Part shown: positions 6,296 through 12,467 of the stretch, piece by piece
Layout of the letters: the number at the start of each line of letters is the position of its first letter
Numbering within the stretch: the stretch's first letter is position 1
Origin: an uncultured Bacilli bacterium
GTDB lineage: Bacteria; Bacillota_I; Bacilli_A; RF39; UBA660
Assembly (NCBI GenBank): GCA_944329255.1
Contig: CALVIA010000027.1
Span: 1 to 12,467, forward strand
Length of the DNA: 12,467 nucleotides
Direction of reading: 5' to 3'
Notes under the pieces: model-generated
Database searches by the model: none
What the model was told of the DNA's origin: nothing
Seen by the model: the letters and a program-made list of their open reading frames with translations, nothing else
Made by a program: the position numbers and the translations under genes

Positions 6296-7369
6296 TTAAA
6301 ACTTTCTGTCTCTTAAAAATGGAGGAATATTTAATATAGATGTATCATCATCCTCGTCATCTCTTGAACTATTCATAAATTTATCTTTTGACATTCTATT
6401 TTCATAATATAATGGTTCTGTTTCTTTATCAAAACCAGTAGCAATAACAGTTACTATAACTTCATCTTTTAAATTTTCATTAATAACTGCACCAAATATA
6501 GTATTAATATCAGTATTTGCAGCAGCTCTTATAACCTCAGCAGCATCTTCAACTTCAAATAATGTTAAATTATTTCCACCAGTAACATTAATAATAGCAC
6601 TAGTAGCACCAGTTATACTTGCTTCTAACAATGGACTAGAAACAGCCTGTTTAGCTGCTTCAACAGCCCTTCCTTCACCTGTACCAATTCCTATTCCAAT
6701 TAATGCATTTCCACTATTACTCATTACTTCTTTTACATCAGCAAAATCAAGGTTAACAAGACCAGTAACAGCAATTAAATCAGAAATTGATTGAACACCC
6801 CTTCTTAATACATTATCAACCTCTCTAAATGCATCTAACATTGGAGTAGATTTATCTATTATTTCCCTTAATCTATCATTTGGAATAACGATTAAAGTAT
6901 CAACATGATTTTTTAATTCTTGTAGTCCTGAAAGAGCTTGCTCCATTCTCTTTTTTCCCTCAAAAGAAAATGGTTTAGTAACTATACCAACAACTAAAGC
7001 CCCCAAATCTTGGGCAATTTCTGCAATAACAGGAGCAGCTCCAGTACCAGTTCCGCCACCCATACCAGCTGTAACAAAAACCATATCCGCACCAGTCAAT
7101 AAATCCTTAATTGCATCTTTTGATTCAAGAGCAGCTTCCCTTCCAATTTCTGGTTTTGCCCCAGCACCAAGACCATCAGTAAGTTTTTCTCCAAGTTGTA
7201 GTTTAATTGGAGCCTTAGAATTATTTAACACCTGTAAATCAGTATTAGCAACAATAAACTCAACACCCTTTACTCCTGACTCAATCATTCTATTTACTGC
7301 ATTATTTCCTGCACCACCAACACCAATTACTTTTATTTTCGCTAATTGATCCATTTCTAATCCAAACAT
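6296..7369 (-). CDS. ftsZ: Cell division protein FtsZ
   Basis: FtsZ is the tubulin-like GTPase that forms the cytokinetic ring. The 357-residue product has the GTP-binding signature GGGTGTG at 104-110, the N-terminal [15 protein letters not shown] segment, and the catalytic T7 loop NLDFAD at 206-211. The C-terminal peptide [10 protein letters not shown] (346-355) binds FtsA and other partners. Between the globular domain (to about 313) and this peptide there is only a short acidic linker of about 30 residues. I start at 7369, not at the in-frame ATG at 7429: a perfect AGGAGG sits five bases before the chosen ATG, and the longer form would overlap ftsA with residues foreign to the family. The gene follows ftsA by ten bases. 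Its downstream neighbour is a redox operon, not the sigma factor or sporulation genes found there in Bacillus and Clostridium. Confidence 0.98.
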   Translation of the reverse strand: MFGLEMDQLAKIKVIGVGGAGNNAVNRMIESGVKGVEFIVANTDLQVLNNSKAPIKLQLGEKLTDGLGAGAKPEIGREAALESKDAIKDLLTGADMVFVTAGMGGGTGTGAAPVIAEIAQDLGALVVGIVTKPFSFEGKKRMEQALSGLQELKNHVDTLIVIPNDRLREIIDKSTPMLDAFREVDNVLRRGVQSISDLIAVTGLVNLDFADVKEVMSNSGNALIGIGIGTGEGRAVEAAKQAVSSPLLEASITGATSAIINVTGGNNLTLFEVEDAAEVIRAAANTDINTIFGAVINENLKDEVIVTVIATGFDKETEPLYYENRMSKDKFMNSSRDDEDDDTSILNIPPFLRDRKF

Positions 7370-7374
7370 TATAT

Positions 7375-7382
7375 CCTCCTTA
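7375..7382 (-). promoter_or_regulatory. ftsZ ribosome binding site overlapping the ftsA stop
   Basis: On the minus strand TAAGGAGG reads as the ftsA stop codon TAA merged with a strong Shine-Dalgarno sequence, five bases before the ftsZ ATG at 7369. This decides the ftsZ start and suggests coupling that favours high FtsZ output. Confidence 0.85.
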
Positions 7383-8612
7383 ATTATCAAAAAAATAACC
7401 AAATACTTTACTAAGTACCGAACTATCATTTAAATCTATATTTTTAATTTGCATTTCATTATCAAAATCAATCATTGTATACTCCTTATCTCTTAGATTA
7501 AGCTTATTTTCAAAACACCTTATTAATCCAGAAACGGTAGAATATACATTGCTTCTAATTCCAATCGTATCAATATTACCAATTCTAGCATTTTCACCAA
7601 ATATTTCTTCAACTAAATAAGACATACCTGGTAATTCGCTAGAACCACCTGTAATTATTATATAACTAATTTCTCTATTTGTTAATAGGTAAGTTTGTTT
7701 TTTTGCAAGTTTTAATATTTCTGATAATCTTGACATAACAACTTTAGATATATCATATTGAGTAATATTTATAAGATCCTTATTTATAGTTAAGCATTCT
7801 TTCACATCATTTACTCTTGAAAACTTTTTATGAGCTATTGCAAAATTTTCTTTAAGCTTAATACTATTTTTTATATCAATATTAAAAACATATGAAATAT
7901 CATTATCAATATTTTTACCACCAATTTGAATTACTTCAGAATTAATAATAATACCTTTATTAAATAAAGATACAGTTGTTACATCGTATCCAATATTTAT
8001 TACAGCAGATAAAGAAGAATTTGAAGTATTATTTTTAAATTCAGTATAATCAGCAATAGAACCTAAATTAACTTCAACAACATCAATTCCAATACTGTTA
8101 AAAATGCTTATTATAGATTGAACATTTTTTGAAGGAGTAGTAACCATCATAGCCTTAACTCCCAATTTTTTACCAATTAAATTTTTAGGATCTTTTATAT
8201 TTTTTCTTCCATCTAAAACAAAATAAATAGGTATAATAGATACGAGTTCCCTACCTTTTTTAATTTTAGATTTTATCGCATTTTTTAATACATTAATAAT
8301 ATCATTACCATTTACTTTACTATCTAAATTAGTAATATCAACTTCACCATTAACAATTTCATATGTAGAATAATAAGAAGGAACACTAGCTATTACCTTA
8401 TCAATTGTTATCATAAGTTTTTTCTCAATATTACTTATAGCCTCTCTTAAAGAACTAACAATCTCATTGGCATCCACTATTAAACCTCTTTTTATCCCTC
8501 TTGATTTAACCTGTGTAACTGCCAAAACATTAAGTTTCTTATTATAAAATTCTCCAACCATTATTTTTATAGAATCAGAGCCAAGATCAACACTAGTATA
8601 TACTTTCCTCAT
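7380..8612 (-). CDS. ftsA: Cell division protein FtsA
   Basis: FtsA is the actin-like ATPase that tethers FtsZ filaments to the membrane. The 410-residue product has the ATPase motifs: phosphate-1 DLGSDSIKI at 9-17, phosphate-2 [13 protein letters not shown] at 205-217, and the adenosine motif [13 protein letters not shown] at 318-330. The SHS2 insert characteristic of FtsA lies between about 82 and 160. The last residues (about 398-410, [14 protein letters not shown] region) can form the amphipathic membrane-targeting helix. I start at 8612, not at the upstream ATG at 8672: AGGTGATAAG lies just before it, [11 protein letters not shown] matches the family start, and the longer form would cross the promoter. 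The gene is first in a two-gene ftsA-ftsZ operon. No ftsQ or murein genes lie upstream. Confidence 0.96.
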   Translation of the reverse strand: MRKVYTSVDLGSDSIKIMVGEFYNKKLNVLAVTQVKSRGIKRGLIVDANEIVSSLREAISNIEKKLMITIDKVIASVPSYYSTYEIVNGEVDITNLDSKVNGNDIINVLKNAIKSKIKKGRELVSIIPIYFVLDGRKNIKDPKNLIGKKLGVKAMMVTTPSKNVQSIISIFNSIGIDVVEVNLGSIADYTEFKNNTSNSSLSAVINIGYDVTTVSLFNKGIIINSEVIQIGGKNIDNDISYVFNIDIKNSIKLKENFAIAHKKFSRVNDVKECLTINKDLINITQYDISKVVMSRLSEILKLAKKQTYLLTNREISYIIITGGSSELPGMSYLVEEIFGENARIGNIDTIGIRSNVYSTVSGLIRCFENKLNLRDKEYTMIDFDNEMQIKNIDLNDSSVLSKVFGYFFDN

Positions 8613-8636
8613 CTTATCACCTACTATAACAATACT

Positions 8637-8666
8637 ATTATATAATAAAATAAATAAAAAAGTAAA
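8637..8666 (-). promoter_or_regulatory. ftsAZ promoter
   Basis: On the minus strand a perfect TATAAT lies at 8637-8642, and TTTACT (8661-8666) is an acceptable -35 with an 18-base spacer. The predicted start is near 8630, giving a leader of about 18 bases that ends in the AGGTGATAAG ribosome binding site before the ftsA ATG at 8612. The -35 lies between the upstream terminator and the start. Confidence 0.6.
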
Positions 8667-8675
8667 TAGCAAAAG

Positions 8676-8710
8676 ATAAATAAAAAAAGACTAATAATTC
8701 TATTAATCTT
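8676..8710 (-). terminator. Rho-independent terminator of the holA-U32 operon
   Basis: On the minus strand AAGATTAATA (8701-8710) pairs with TATTAGTCTT (8687-8696), ten base pairs including one G-U, around a 4-base loop. TTTTTATTTAT follows. The stem starts on the base right after the U32 stop codon. Confidence 0.9.
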
Positions 8711-10825
8711 CTATAAATTAAATCTTAAACAGTTAATACCCATGTCATAATATTTTTCACTAAAATTATCCCTTTTCTTATAATTATATATATACATAAA
8801 ATCATCAATTTCTCTAATTTTAAACAAATTATTAAATCTATCTCTTAAAAATAAATTATCACTATTATATAACTTATTTAAACTAAATTTACAAACCATA
8901 ACTTCTTCAAATCCGTACACAATTAATTCCAAATTAGGATGTTTATTATATCTTTTATGATACGAAGAAATAATATCATAAATTTGATCATCATTAAGTT
9001 CATAAGAAAGAGTAATTCTTTTTGCACCAAGAGAATGCAAAAAAGCAACTGTATATGAATTAGTAACATTTAAAGAAAAATCAGTATAAACATTTTTACA
9101 TCTATATAACCCACCAATTTCTCCAATCATAACCAGATTAGTGCATTTATCATATTTTTTTACTACCCTTTTATATTTAAAAATATTATTTTTTTCATAC
9201 GAATAAATACAATCAAATTTCATTTTACTATCAAATTTATCTATATAAAAACAACTTTTAAGTTTTTCATTTTTAAAATTTGGAACGCTAATATTATATT
9301 CCTTTTTCTCATATTTAATTTTATATAATCTTTTTTCATTTAATAATAAAATAGCTTTCCTCCTTAAATCATTTAATTCTTTTAATGGAATAAACAGATT
9401 ATCTTCTAAAACTATATTTAAGTTATCAAATTTATATATTGTATCATTCAATTTATTTATTTTTATAAATATATCTTCTTTAGTAATAGGATTATTTAAT
9501 GCATTAAATACATTATTTGAAAAAACACAAACTTCATTTATTCCATCACTTAATTTTAATTTTATTTCATTTAATTTAACAGTAATATAACCATTAATCA
9601 ATATCTTTCTAGGATTAGAATCAATAATATTATCTAATATTTCATTCAAATGTTTATCCAGTGTTATTAAAACATCAGCATTTTTGCAAACCTTTTCCTT
9701 TACTCCAATGGAAATAATATCTCCTTTTTTTGCATGTTTAACCAATTTATTATTAATATAAAAATTATTAACATTAATCCCAATATCATTTTTTCCAATT
9801 ACTCTAAGACCACTTCCAATATATAAATCATCAAATAATTTTATTTTACAAAAACCATTACAATAATCAATTACTTTTCCAATTTTAACTCCCATATGAT
9901 TTGGCCTAAATTCATTAGTTATAGATGAATTATCAGCATTCATTAAAAATCCTTTTGTATAATCTCTATTAAAAATTTTTTTAAGATTAAGTAAATCACT
10001 ATCATCCACAAATACTTTTTTATTTTTATAATAACTATCTATAGCTTTTCTATACATGCTTACAACCATATATACATATTCTTTGGACTTCATTCTTCCT
10101 TCTATTTTTAAACTAGAAACACCTATATCTATTAATTTTCCAATATCTTCTAAAACATTTAAATCTTTTGTACTCAAAGGATAATCTCCTTTATTTAATT
10201 TATTATTATTTTCATCAACAACATCATATTTTAATCTACAGCTTCCAGCACATGTACCTCTGTTTCCACTTCTACCACCAATCAAACTACTCATAAGACA
10301 TTGTCCTGAATAGCTAATACATAGTGCTCCATGAACAAAAACTTCTAATTCAATAGAAGAATTTTCTTTAATTAATTTTATCTCATCAATAGAAGTTTCC
10401 CTTGCTAAAACTACTCTTTTAGCACCCAACTTTTCCATCAATAAAGTTCCATCTAAATTATGTATATGCATTTGAGTAGAACAATGAATCTCTAAATTTG
10501 GATAAGTTTTTCTAACTAAATCAAACATACCAAAATCTTGAATTAAAACAGCATCAACATTATTTTTATGCAAAAAATCAACATAGTTTAAAAAATCATC
10601 AACTTCATTTTCATATACCAATGTGTTAATAGTAACATATACCTTTACTCCGTATAAATGACAATAAATAATTGCATCTACTATCTCACTATTACTAAAA
10701 TTTTTAGAAAAAGCTCTAGCACCAAAAGAACTGCCACCTAAATAAACGGCATCACAACCAGCCATCACCGCAGCCTTTAAACATTCCATATTCCCTGCTG
10801 GAGCTAATAATTCAATTTTTTTCAT
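8711..10825 (-). CDS. U32 family protein with DUF3656 (RlhA/TrhP-like RNA hydroxylation protein)
   Basis: U32 proteins were called collagenases or peptidases. Characterised relatives (E. coli RlhA and TrhP, Bacillus TrhP) support hydroxylation of 23S rRNA C2501 or of tRNA uridine 34. The 704-residue product starts with the U32 barrel (about 1-245), including LLAPAGN near the N terminus, IHCSTQMHIHN at 113-123 and the HGALC segment. Four conserved cysteines, C169, C176, C192 and C196, are the likely iron-sulfur ligands. A U32 C-terminal beta domain follows (from about 307, FRPNHMG). A DUF3656-like region (about 410-500) and a further barrel-like stretch without the cysteine set complete it. 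Length and order match the RlhA type more than the short TrhP type, but the substrate cannot be told from sequence. The gene begins seven bases after holA; its ribosome binding site TAGGTGAG overlaps the holA stop. It ends in TAG. Confidence 0.92.
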   Translation of the reverse strand: MKKIELLAPAGNMECLKAAVMAGCDAVYLGGSSFGARAFSKNFSNSEIVDAIIYCHLYGVKVYVTINTLVYENEVDDFLNYVDFLHKNNVDAVLIQDFGMFDLVRKTYPNLEIHCSTQMHIHNLDGTLLMEKLGAKRVVLARETSIDEIKLIKENSSIELEVFVHGALCISYSGQCLMSSLIGGRSGNRGTCAGSCRLKYDVVDENNNKLNKGDYPLSTKDLNVLEDIGKLIDIGVSSLKIEGRMKSKEYVYMVVSMYRKAIDSYYKNKKVFVDDSDLLNLKKIFNRDYTKGFLMNADNSSITNEFRPNHMGVKIGKVIDYCNGFCKIKLFDDLYIGSGLRVIGKNDIGINVNNFYINNKLVKHAKKGDIISIGVKEKVCKNADVLITLDKHLNEILDNIIDSNPRKILINGYITVKLNEIKLKLSDGINEVCVFSNNVFNALNNPITKEDIFIKINKLNDTIYKFDNLNIVLEDNLFIPLKELNDLRRKAILLLNEKRLYKIKYEKKEYNISVPNFKNEKLKSCFYIDKFDSKMKFDCIYSYEKNNIFKYKRVVKKYDKCTNLVMIGEIGGLYRCKNVYTDFSLNVTNSYTVAFLHSLGAKRITLSYELNDDQIYDIISSYHKRYNKHPNLELIVYGFEEVMVCKFSLNKLYNSDNLFLRDRFNNLFKIREIDDFMYIYNYKKRDNFSEKYYDMGINCLRFNL

Positions 10826-10832
10826 AACTCAC

Positions 10833-11765
10833 CTAAATACTTAAAATAAAATTTATAAATCCTTCCCTTTTATTAATTTTTCCTGTTTTAATATTTTCAT
10901 CTAAAATAGATAATCTTTTTAAATAATTTAAAATAGTCCTTTCATCAATATTAACAGAATTAGCTAATTTCACACGATAAGGATGAACTCCTAACTCACT
11001 AGCAATATCTTTTTCACTATATCCACTTTTAAACATACACTTAACTTGATAAATAAGCCTAAACTGATTAGCCAAAGTAATAATTAATTTTATTTCTTCT
11101 TCATTTAAAATCACTAAATCATCATATAATTCCAATGACAAATCAATATTTTTTGAAACAATTGCATTTATTAAATCAAAAATATTACATTTAATCATTT
11201 TACTAGTACAAAGAGATACATCCTCTAAATTAATTTTTCCGTCACAATACAAAAATAATTTATCAAGCTCACTAACAATAATATATAAATTATCAACAAC
11301 TCTTTCTAATAATAAATTAATTGCAGAATTACTTATTTCAAAATGATTTTCTTGACAATAATTTTTTACAAAATTAACTAATTCATTATTATTTAATTTA
11401 GAAAAATTAAATACATTAAATTTTTCTAAATCTTTAACTATCTTTTTTCTCTTATCTAAAGATTCATTATTAACTACTAAAATTAAAATATTATCACTAT
11501 CTTTTTTTATATAATCATTTAAATACTCAACTTTATGATCAATTTCACATTTTAAAGTAGTTAAAAACAAACAATTATCACATATAATTATTTTTTTTTC
11601 ACTAAATAATGAACCCATTAAAGCATCCTCTATTGCATCCTTAATATTATCAATAGTCATATCATATTTTATTACATCATAATCACTATTTTCACTTATA
11701 ATTTCATTTATTTTTTTTTCAATTAAATATCTCTCATCCCCATATATCAAATAAATTTTATTCAT
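10833..11765 (-). CDS. holA: DNA polymerase III subunit delta
   Basis: HolA is the clamp-loader subunit that opens the beta sliding clamp at primed DNA. The 310-residue product has the family N terminus (IYLIYGDERYLIEKKI), which resembles a nucleotide-binding loop but lacks a functional Walker A, as is normal for delta. It continues with domain II, including the SELDKLFLYC segment. It ends with the C-terminal collar domain, with NQFRLIYQVKCMFKSG followed by DIASELGVHPYRVKLA. Length is close to the family norm (about 320-345). The ribosome binding site is GGTGAT. It is first of a two-gene unit with the U32 gene and ends in TAG. The rpsT neighbour often seen next to holA is not present here. 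Confidence 0.94.
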   Translation of the reverse strand: MNKIYLIYGDERYLIEKKINEIISENSDYDVIKYDMTIDNIKDAIEDALMGSLFSEKKIIICDNCLFLTTLKCEIDHKVEYLNDYIKKDSDNILILVVNNESLDKRKKIVKDLEKFNVFNFSKLNNNELVNFVKNYCQENHFEISNSAINLLLERVVDNLYIIVSELDKLFLYCDGKINLEDVSLCTSKMIKCNIFDLINAIVSKNIDLSLELYDDLVILNEEEIKLIITLANQFRLIYQVKCMFKSGYSEKDIASELGVHPYRVKLANSVNIDERTILNYLKRLSILDENIKTGKINKREGFINFILSI

Positions 11766-11789
11766 AAAATCACCAATATAATTTTATCA
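11766..11789 (-). promoter_or_regulatory. Probable extended -10 promoter and RBS of holA
   Basis: On the minus strand TGATAAAAT (11781-11789) fits an extended -10 with hexamer TAAAAT. GGTGAT follows before the ATG at 11765. The hexamer-to-ATG distance (15 bases) equals that of rlmN. A weak -35 (TTTTTA, 11804-11809) at 17 bases would fall in the terminator T-tract. Confidence 0.45.
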
Positions 11790-11797
11790 TAAATATA

Positions 11798-11827
11798 TAA
11801 AAATAAAAAGGAGCTTTATAAGCTCCT
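11798..11827 (-). terminator. Rho-independent terminator upstream of holA
   Basis: AGGAGCTT (11809-11816) and AAGCTCCT (11820-11827) form a perfect 8-bp stem with a 3-base loop. On the minus strand TTTTTATTTTT follows (11798-11808); on the plus strand there is no T-tract. It ends minus-strand transcripts entering from the right. The surface-protein gene already has its own terminator at 11962-11997, so this one is either a backup or the end of a short unidentified transcript. Confidence 0.85.
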
Positions 11828-11837
11828 AATCTATATA

Positions 11838-11853
11838 AACACAAAATTGTGTT
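11838..11853. repeat. Short inverted repeat
   Basis: AACACAA and TTGTGTT flank two bases, giving a 7-bp inverted repeat 10 bases from the terminator hairpin. There is no T-tract on the minus side; on the plus side only ACATTTT follows. It may be an operator or part of a structured RNA. The rest of the spacer 11854-11961 is nearly pure A/T, with no open reading frame backed by a ribosome binding site. Confidence 0.4.
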
Positions 11854-11961
11854 ACATTTTATAATATGCATAACATAACAAAATATATACTAATTTTAAT
11901 TATTTTTATAATAAAAATTCAATTAACATCATTTATATTTTATTAAATTCAAAATAATTTA

Positions 11962-11997
11962 TAAAAAATAAAAGAATAATATTAAAAGTATTATCTT
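11962..11997 (-). terminator. Terminator of the BspA-like gene
   Basis: On the minus strand AAGATAATA (11989-11997) pairs with TATTATTCTT (11972-11981) with a single bulged base. A TTATTTTTTAT tract follows. It lies three bases after the stop codon of the surface-protein gene. The stem is mostly A/T, so strength is uncertain. Confidence 0.6.
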
Positions 11998-12000
11998 AAC

Positions 12001-12467
12001 CTAACTTCCTTTTACAACAAAAGTAAGAGTTAATGGCTTTAAATAAGACGAATTAAACTTATCAGCATCAGCTTGTGTTCTTGCATAGCCAGTAGTTGCT
12101 TTGCTTAGATAAAACATCTGATCCATATCTCCTACATTACTTGTATCAAAACTAGATAAGTCTAAATTTTTAACATTAGTTTCTTTAAACATTGCTAACA
12201 TACTTGTTACATTACTTGTATCAAAACTACTTAAATCTATACTTGTTGCTGCGCTTTCAATAAACATCCACATCATATTTGTTACGTTACTTGTATCAAA
12301 ACTACTTAAATCTAAACTTGTTGCTGCACTATGAGAAAACATCCAATCCATCCGCGTTACATTACTTGTATCAAAACTACTTAAATTTATACTTGTTGCT
12401 GCACTTCCCCCAAACATAGAACTCATATCTGTTACTTTACTTGTATCAAAACTACTTAAATCTAGAT
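12001..12467 (-). CDS. BspA-like (DUF285) 25-residue-repeat surface protein, 5' end outside window
   Basis: The open reading frame runs off the right edge, so this is the C-terminal 155 or so residues of a longer protein. It consists of 25-residue repeats with the core LDLSSFDTSNVTNM followed by a variable xxMFxxSAATS stretch. Five copies are visible, the typical DUF285 / Listeria-type 26-residue surface repeat family with leucine-rich-like folding. The repeats end in a non-repeat tail that includes YARTQADADKFN and TLTFVVKGS, which is common at the C terminus of such proteins in gut Mollicutes-like and Firmicutes genomes. No LPXTG or membrane anchor follows, so any anchoring or signal sequence must be upstream. 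These proteins are thought to act in adhesion or host interaction; no specific ligand can be inferred. The first ATG inside the window (12426) is only an internal repeat methionine, not the true start. It ends in TAG. Confidence 0.88.
   Translation of the reverse strand, partial: LDLSSFDTSKVTDMSSMFGGSAATSINLSSFDTSNVTRMDWMFSHSAATSLDLSSFDTSNVTNMMWMFIESAATSIDLSSFDTSNVTSMLAMFKETNVKNLDLSSFDTSNVGDMDQMFYLSKATTGYARTQADADKFNSSYLKPLTLTFVVKGS
12139..12467 (-). repeat. 75-base tandem coding repeats
   Basis: The block ACTTGTATCAAAACT (plus strand) recurs at 12139, 12214, 12289, 12364 and 12439, exactly 75 bases apart, matching the 25-residue protein repeat. The 27 bases around it are almost identical between copies, while the other part of each unit varies. 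The array continues beyond the right edge. Confidence 0.93.

Noticed and set aside
7370..7429. Upstream start for FtsZ with a hydrophobic N terminus
   Set aside because: It overlaps the ftsA C-terminal codons and lacks a ribosome binding site, whereas AGGAGG lies five bases before the ATG at 7369.
8613..8672. Upstream start for FtsA with a hydrophobic N terminus that could look like a signal peptide
   Set aside because: FtsA has no signal peptide. The stretch coincides with the promoter, and the family start [11 protein letters not shown] follows a ribosome binding site.
11772..11879. Short minus-strand open reading frame of about 34 codons upstream of holA
   Set aside because: It has no ribosome binding site, reads straight through the terminator hairpin, and has no recognisable sequence features.
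12139..12467. Possible CRISPR-like repeat array (regular spacing)
   Set aside because: The 75-base period is an exact multiple of three, is in frame in one open reading frame, and encodes the DUF285 repeat. There are no unique spacers of CRISPR type and no cas genes.
12001..12467. Base composition of the BspA-like gene as proof of horizontal transfer
   Set aside because: It is about one-third G+C where sampled, but ftsZ in the same window is at least as GC-rich, so composition alone does not support transfer.

Overview
This 12,467-base window comes from a very AT-rich, gene-dense bacterial chromosome in which every supported gene reads on the minus strand. Gene content and order point to a low-GC Firmicutes or Tenericutes-type anaerobe: a PASTA-domain kinase cluster in Bacillus-like order, FtsA and FtsZ, rubredoxin and ferredoxin proteins, and a BspA-like 25-residue-repeat surface protein. 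An uncultured gut Bacilli or RF39-like lineage would fit, but that is inference. The standard bacterial code applies: rsgA ends in TGA, tryptophan is read from TGG, and no long gene has an internal TGA. I see no tRNA, rRNA, transposase, CRISPR array or riboswitch.

In transcription order (right to left) there are five transcription units plus one partial gene. (1) The right edge holds the 3' end of a BspA-like surface protein gene (12001-12467, running off the window) with its own terminator. (2) After a 235-base spacer with a second terminator comes holA (DNA polymerase III delta) and then a large U32/DUF3656 protein of the rRNA/tRNA hydroxylation family. (3) ftsA-ftsZ have a clear promoter and terminator and stand apart from the rest of the division/cell-wall cluster. 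(4) A two-gene redox operon encodes a protein with rubredoxin-like sites at both ends and a 2x[4Fe-4S] ferredoxin-like protein. (5) rlmN-stp-prkC-rsgA covers 23S rRNA methylation, a PP2C phosphatase, a PASTA Ser/Thr kinase and a ribosome-assembly GTPase. (6) rpe (ribulose-phosphate 3-epimerase) follows, set off by a terminator inside the end of rsgA and probably its own promoter.

The kinase-phosphatase pair probably couples cell-wall sensing to growth control, next to ribosome biogenesis genes. The redox pair probably carries electrons in oxygen or peroxide defence or a related anaerobic pathway. The other genes are core replication, division and RNA-modification functions.

Gene boundaries are very tight. 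Three gene junctions inside operons overlap by one base (TAATG). Unit boundaries run stop, hairpin, T-tract, -10 box, ribosome binding site and start codon within roughly 55-100 bases. Several predicted transcripts would begin almost at the ribosome binding site.

Nothing here looks like a defence island or mobile element. The least explained items are the histidine-free double-rubredoxin protein with its ferredoxin partner, the near-leaderless promoter layout, and the untranslated stretch between two same-direction terminators at 11798-11997.
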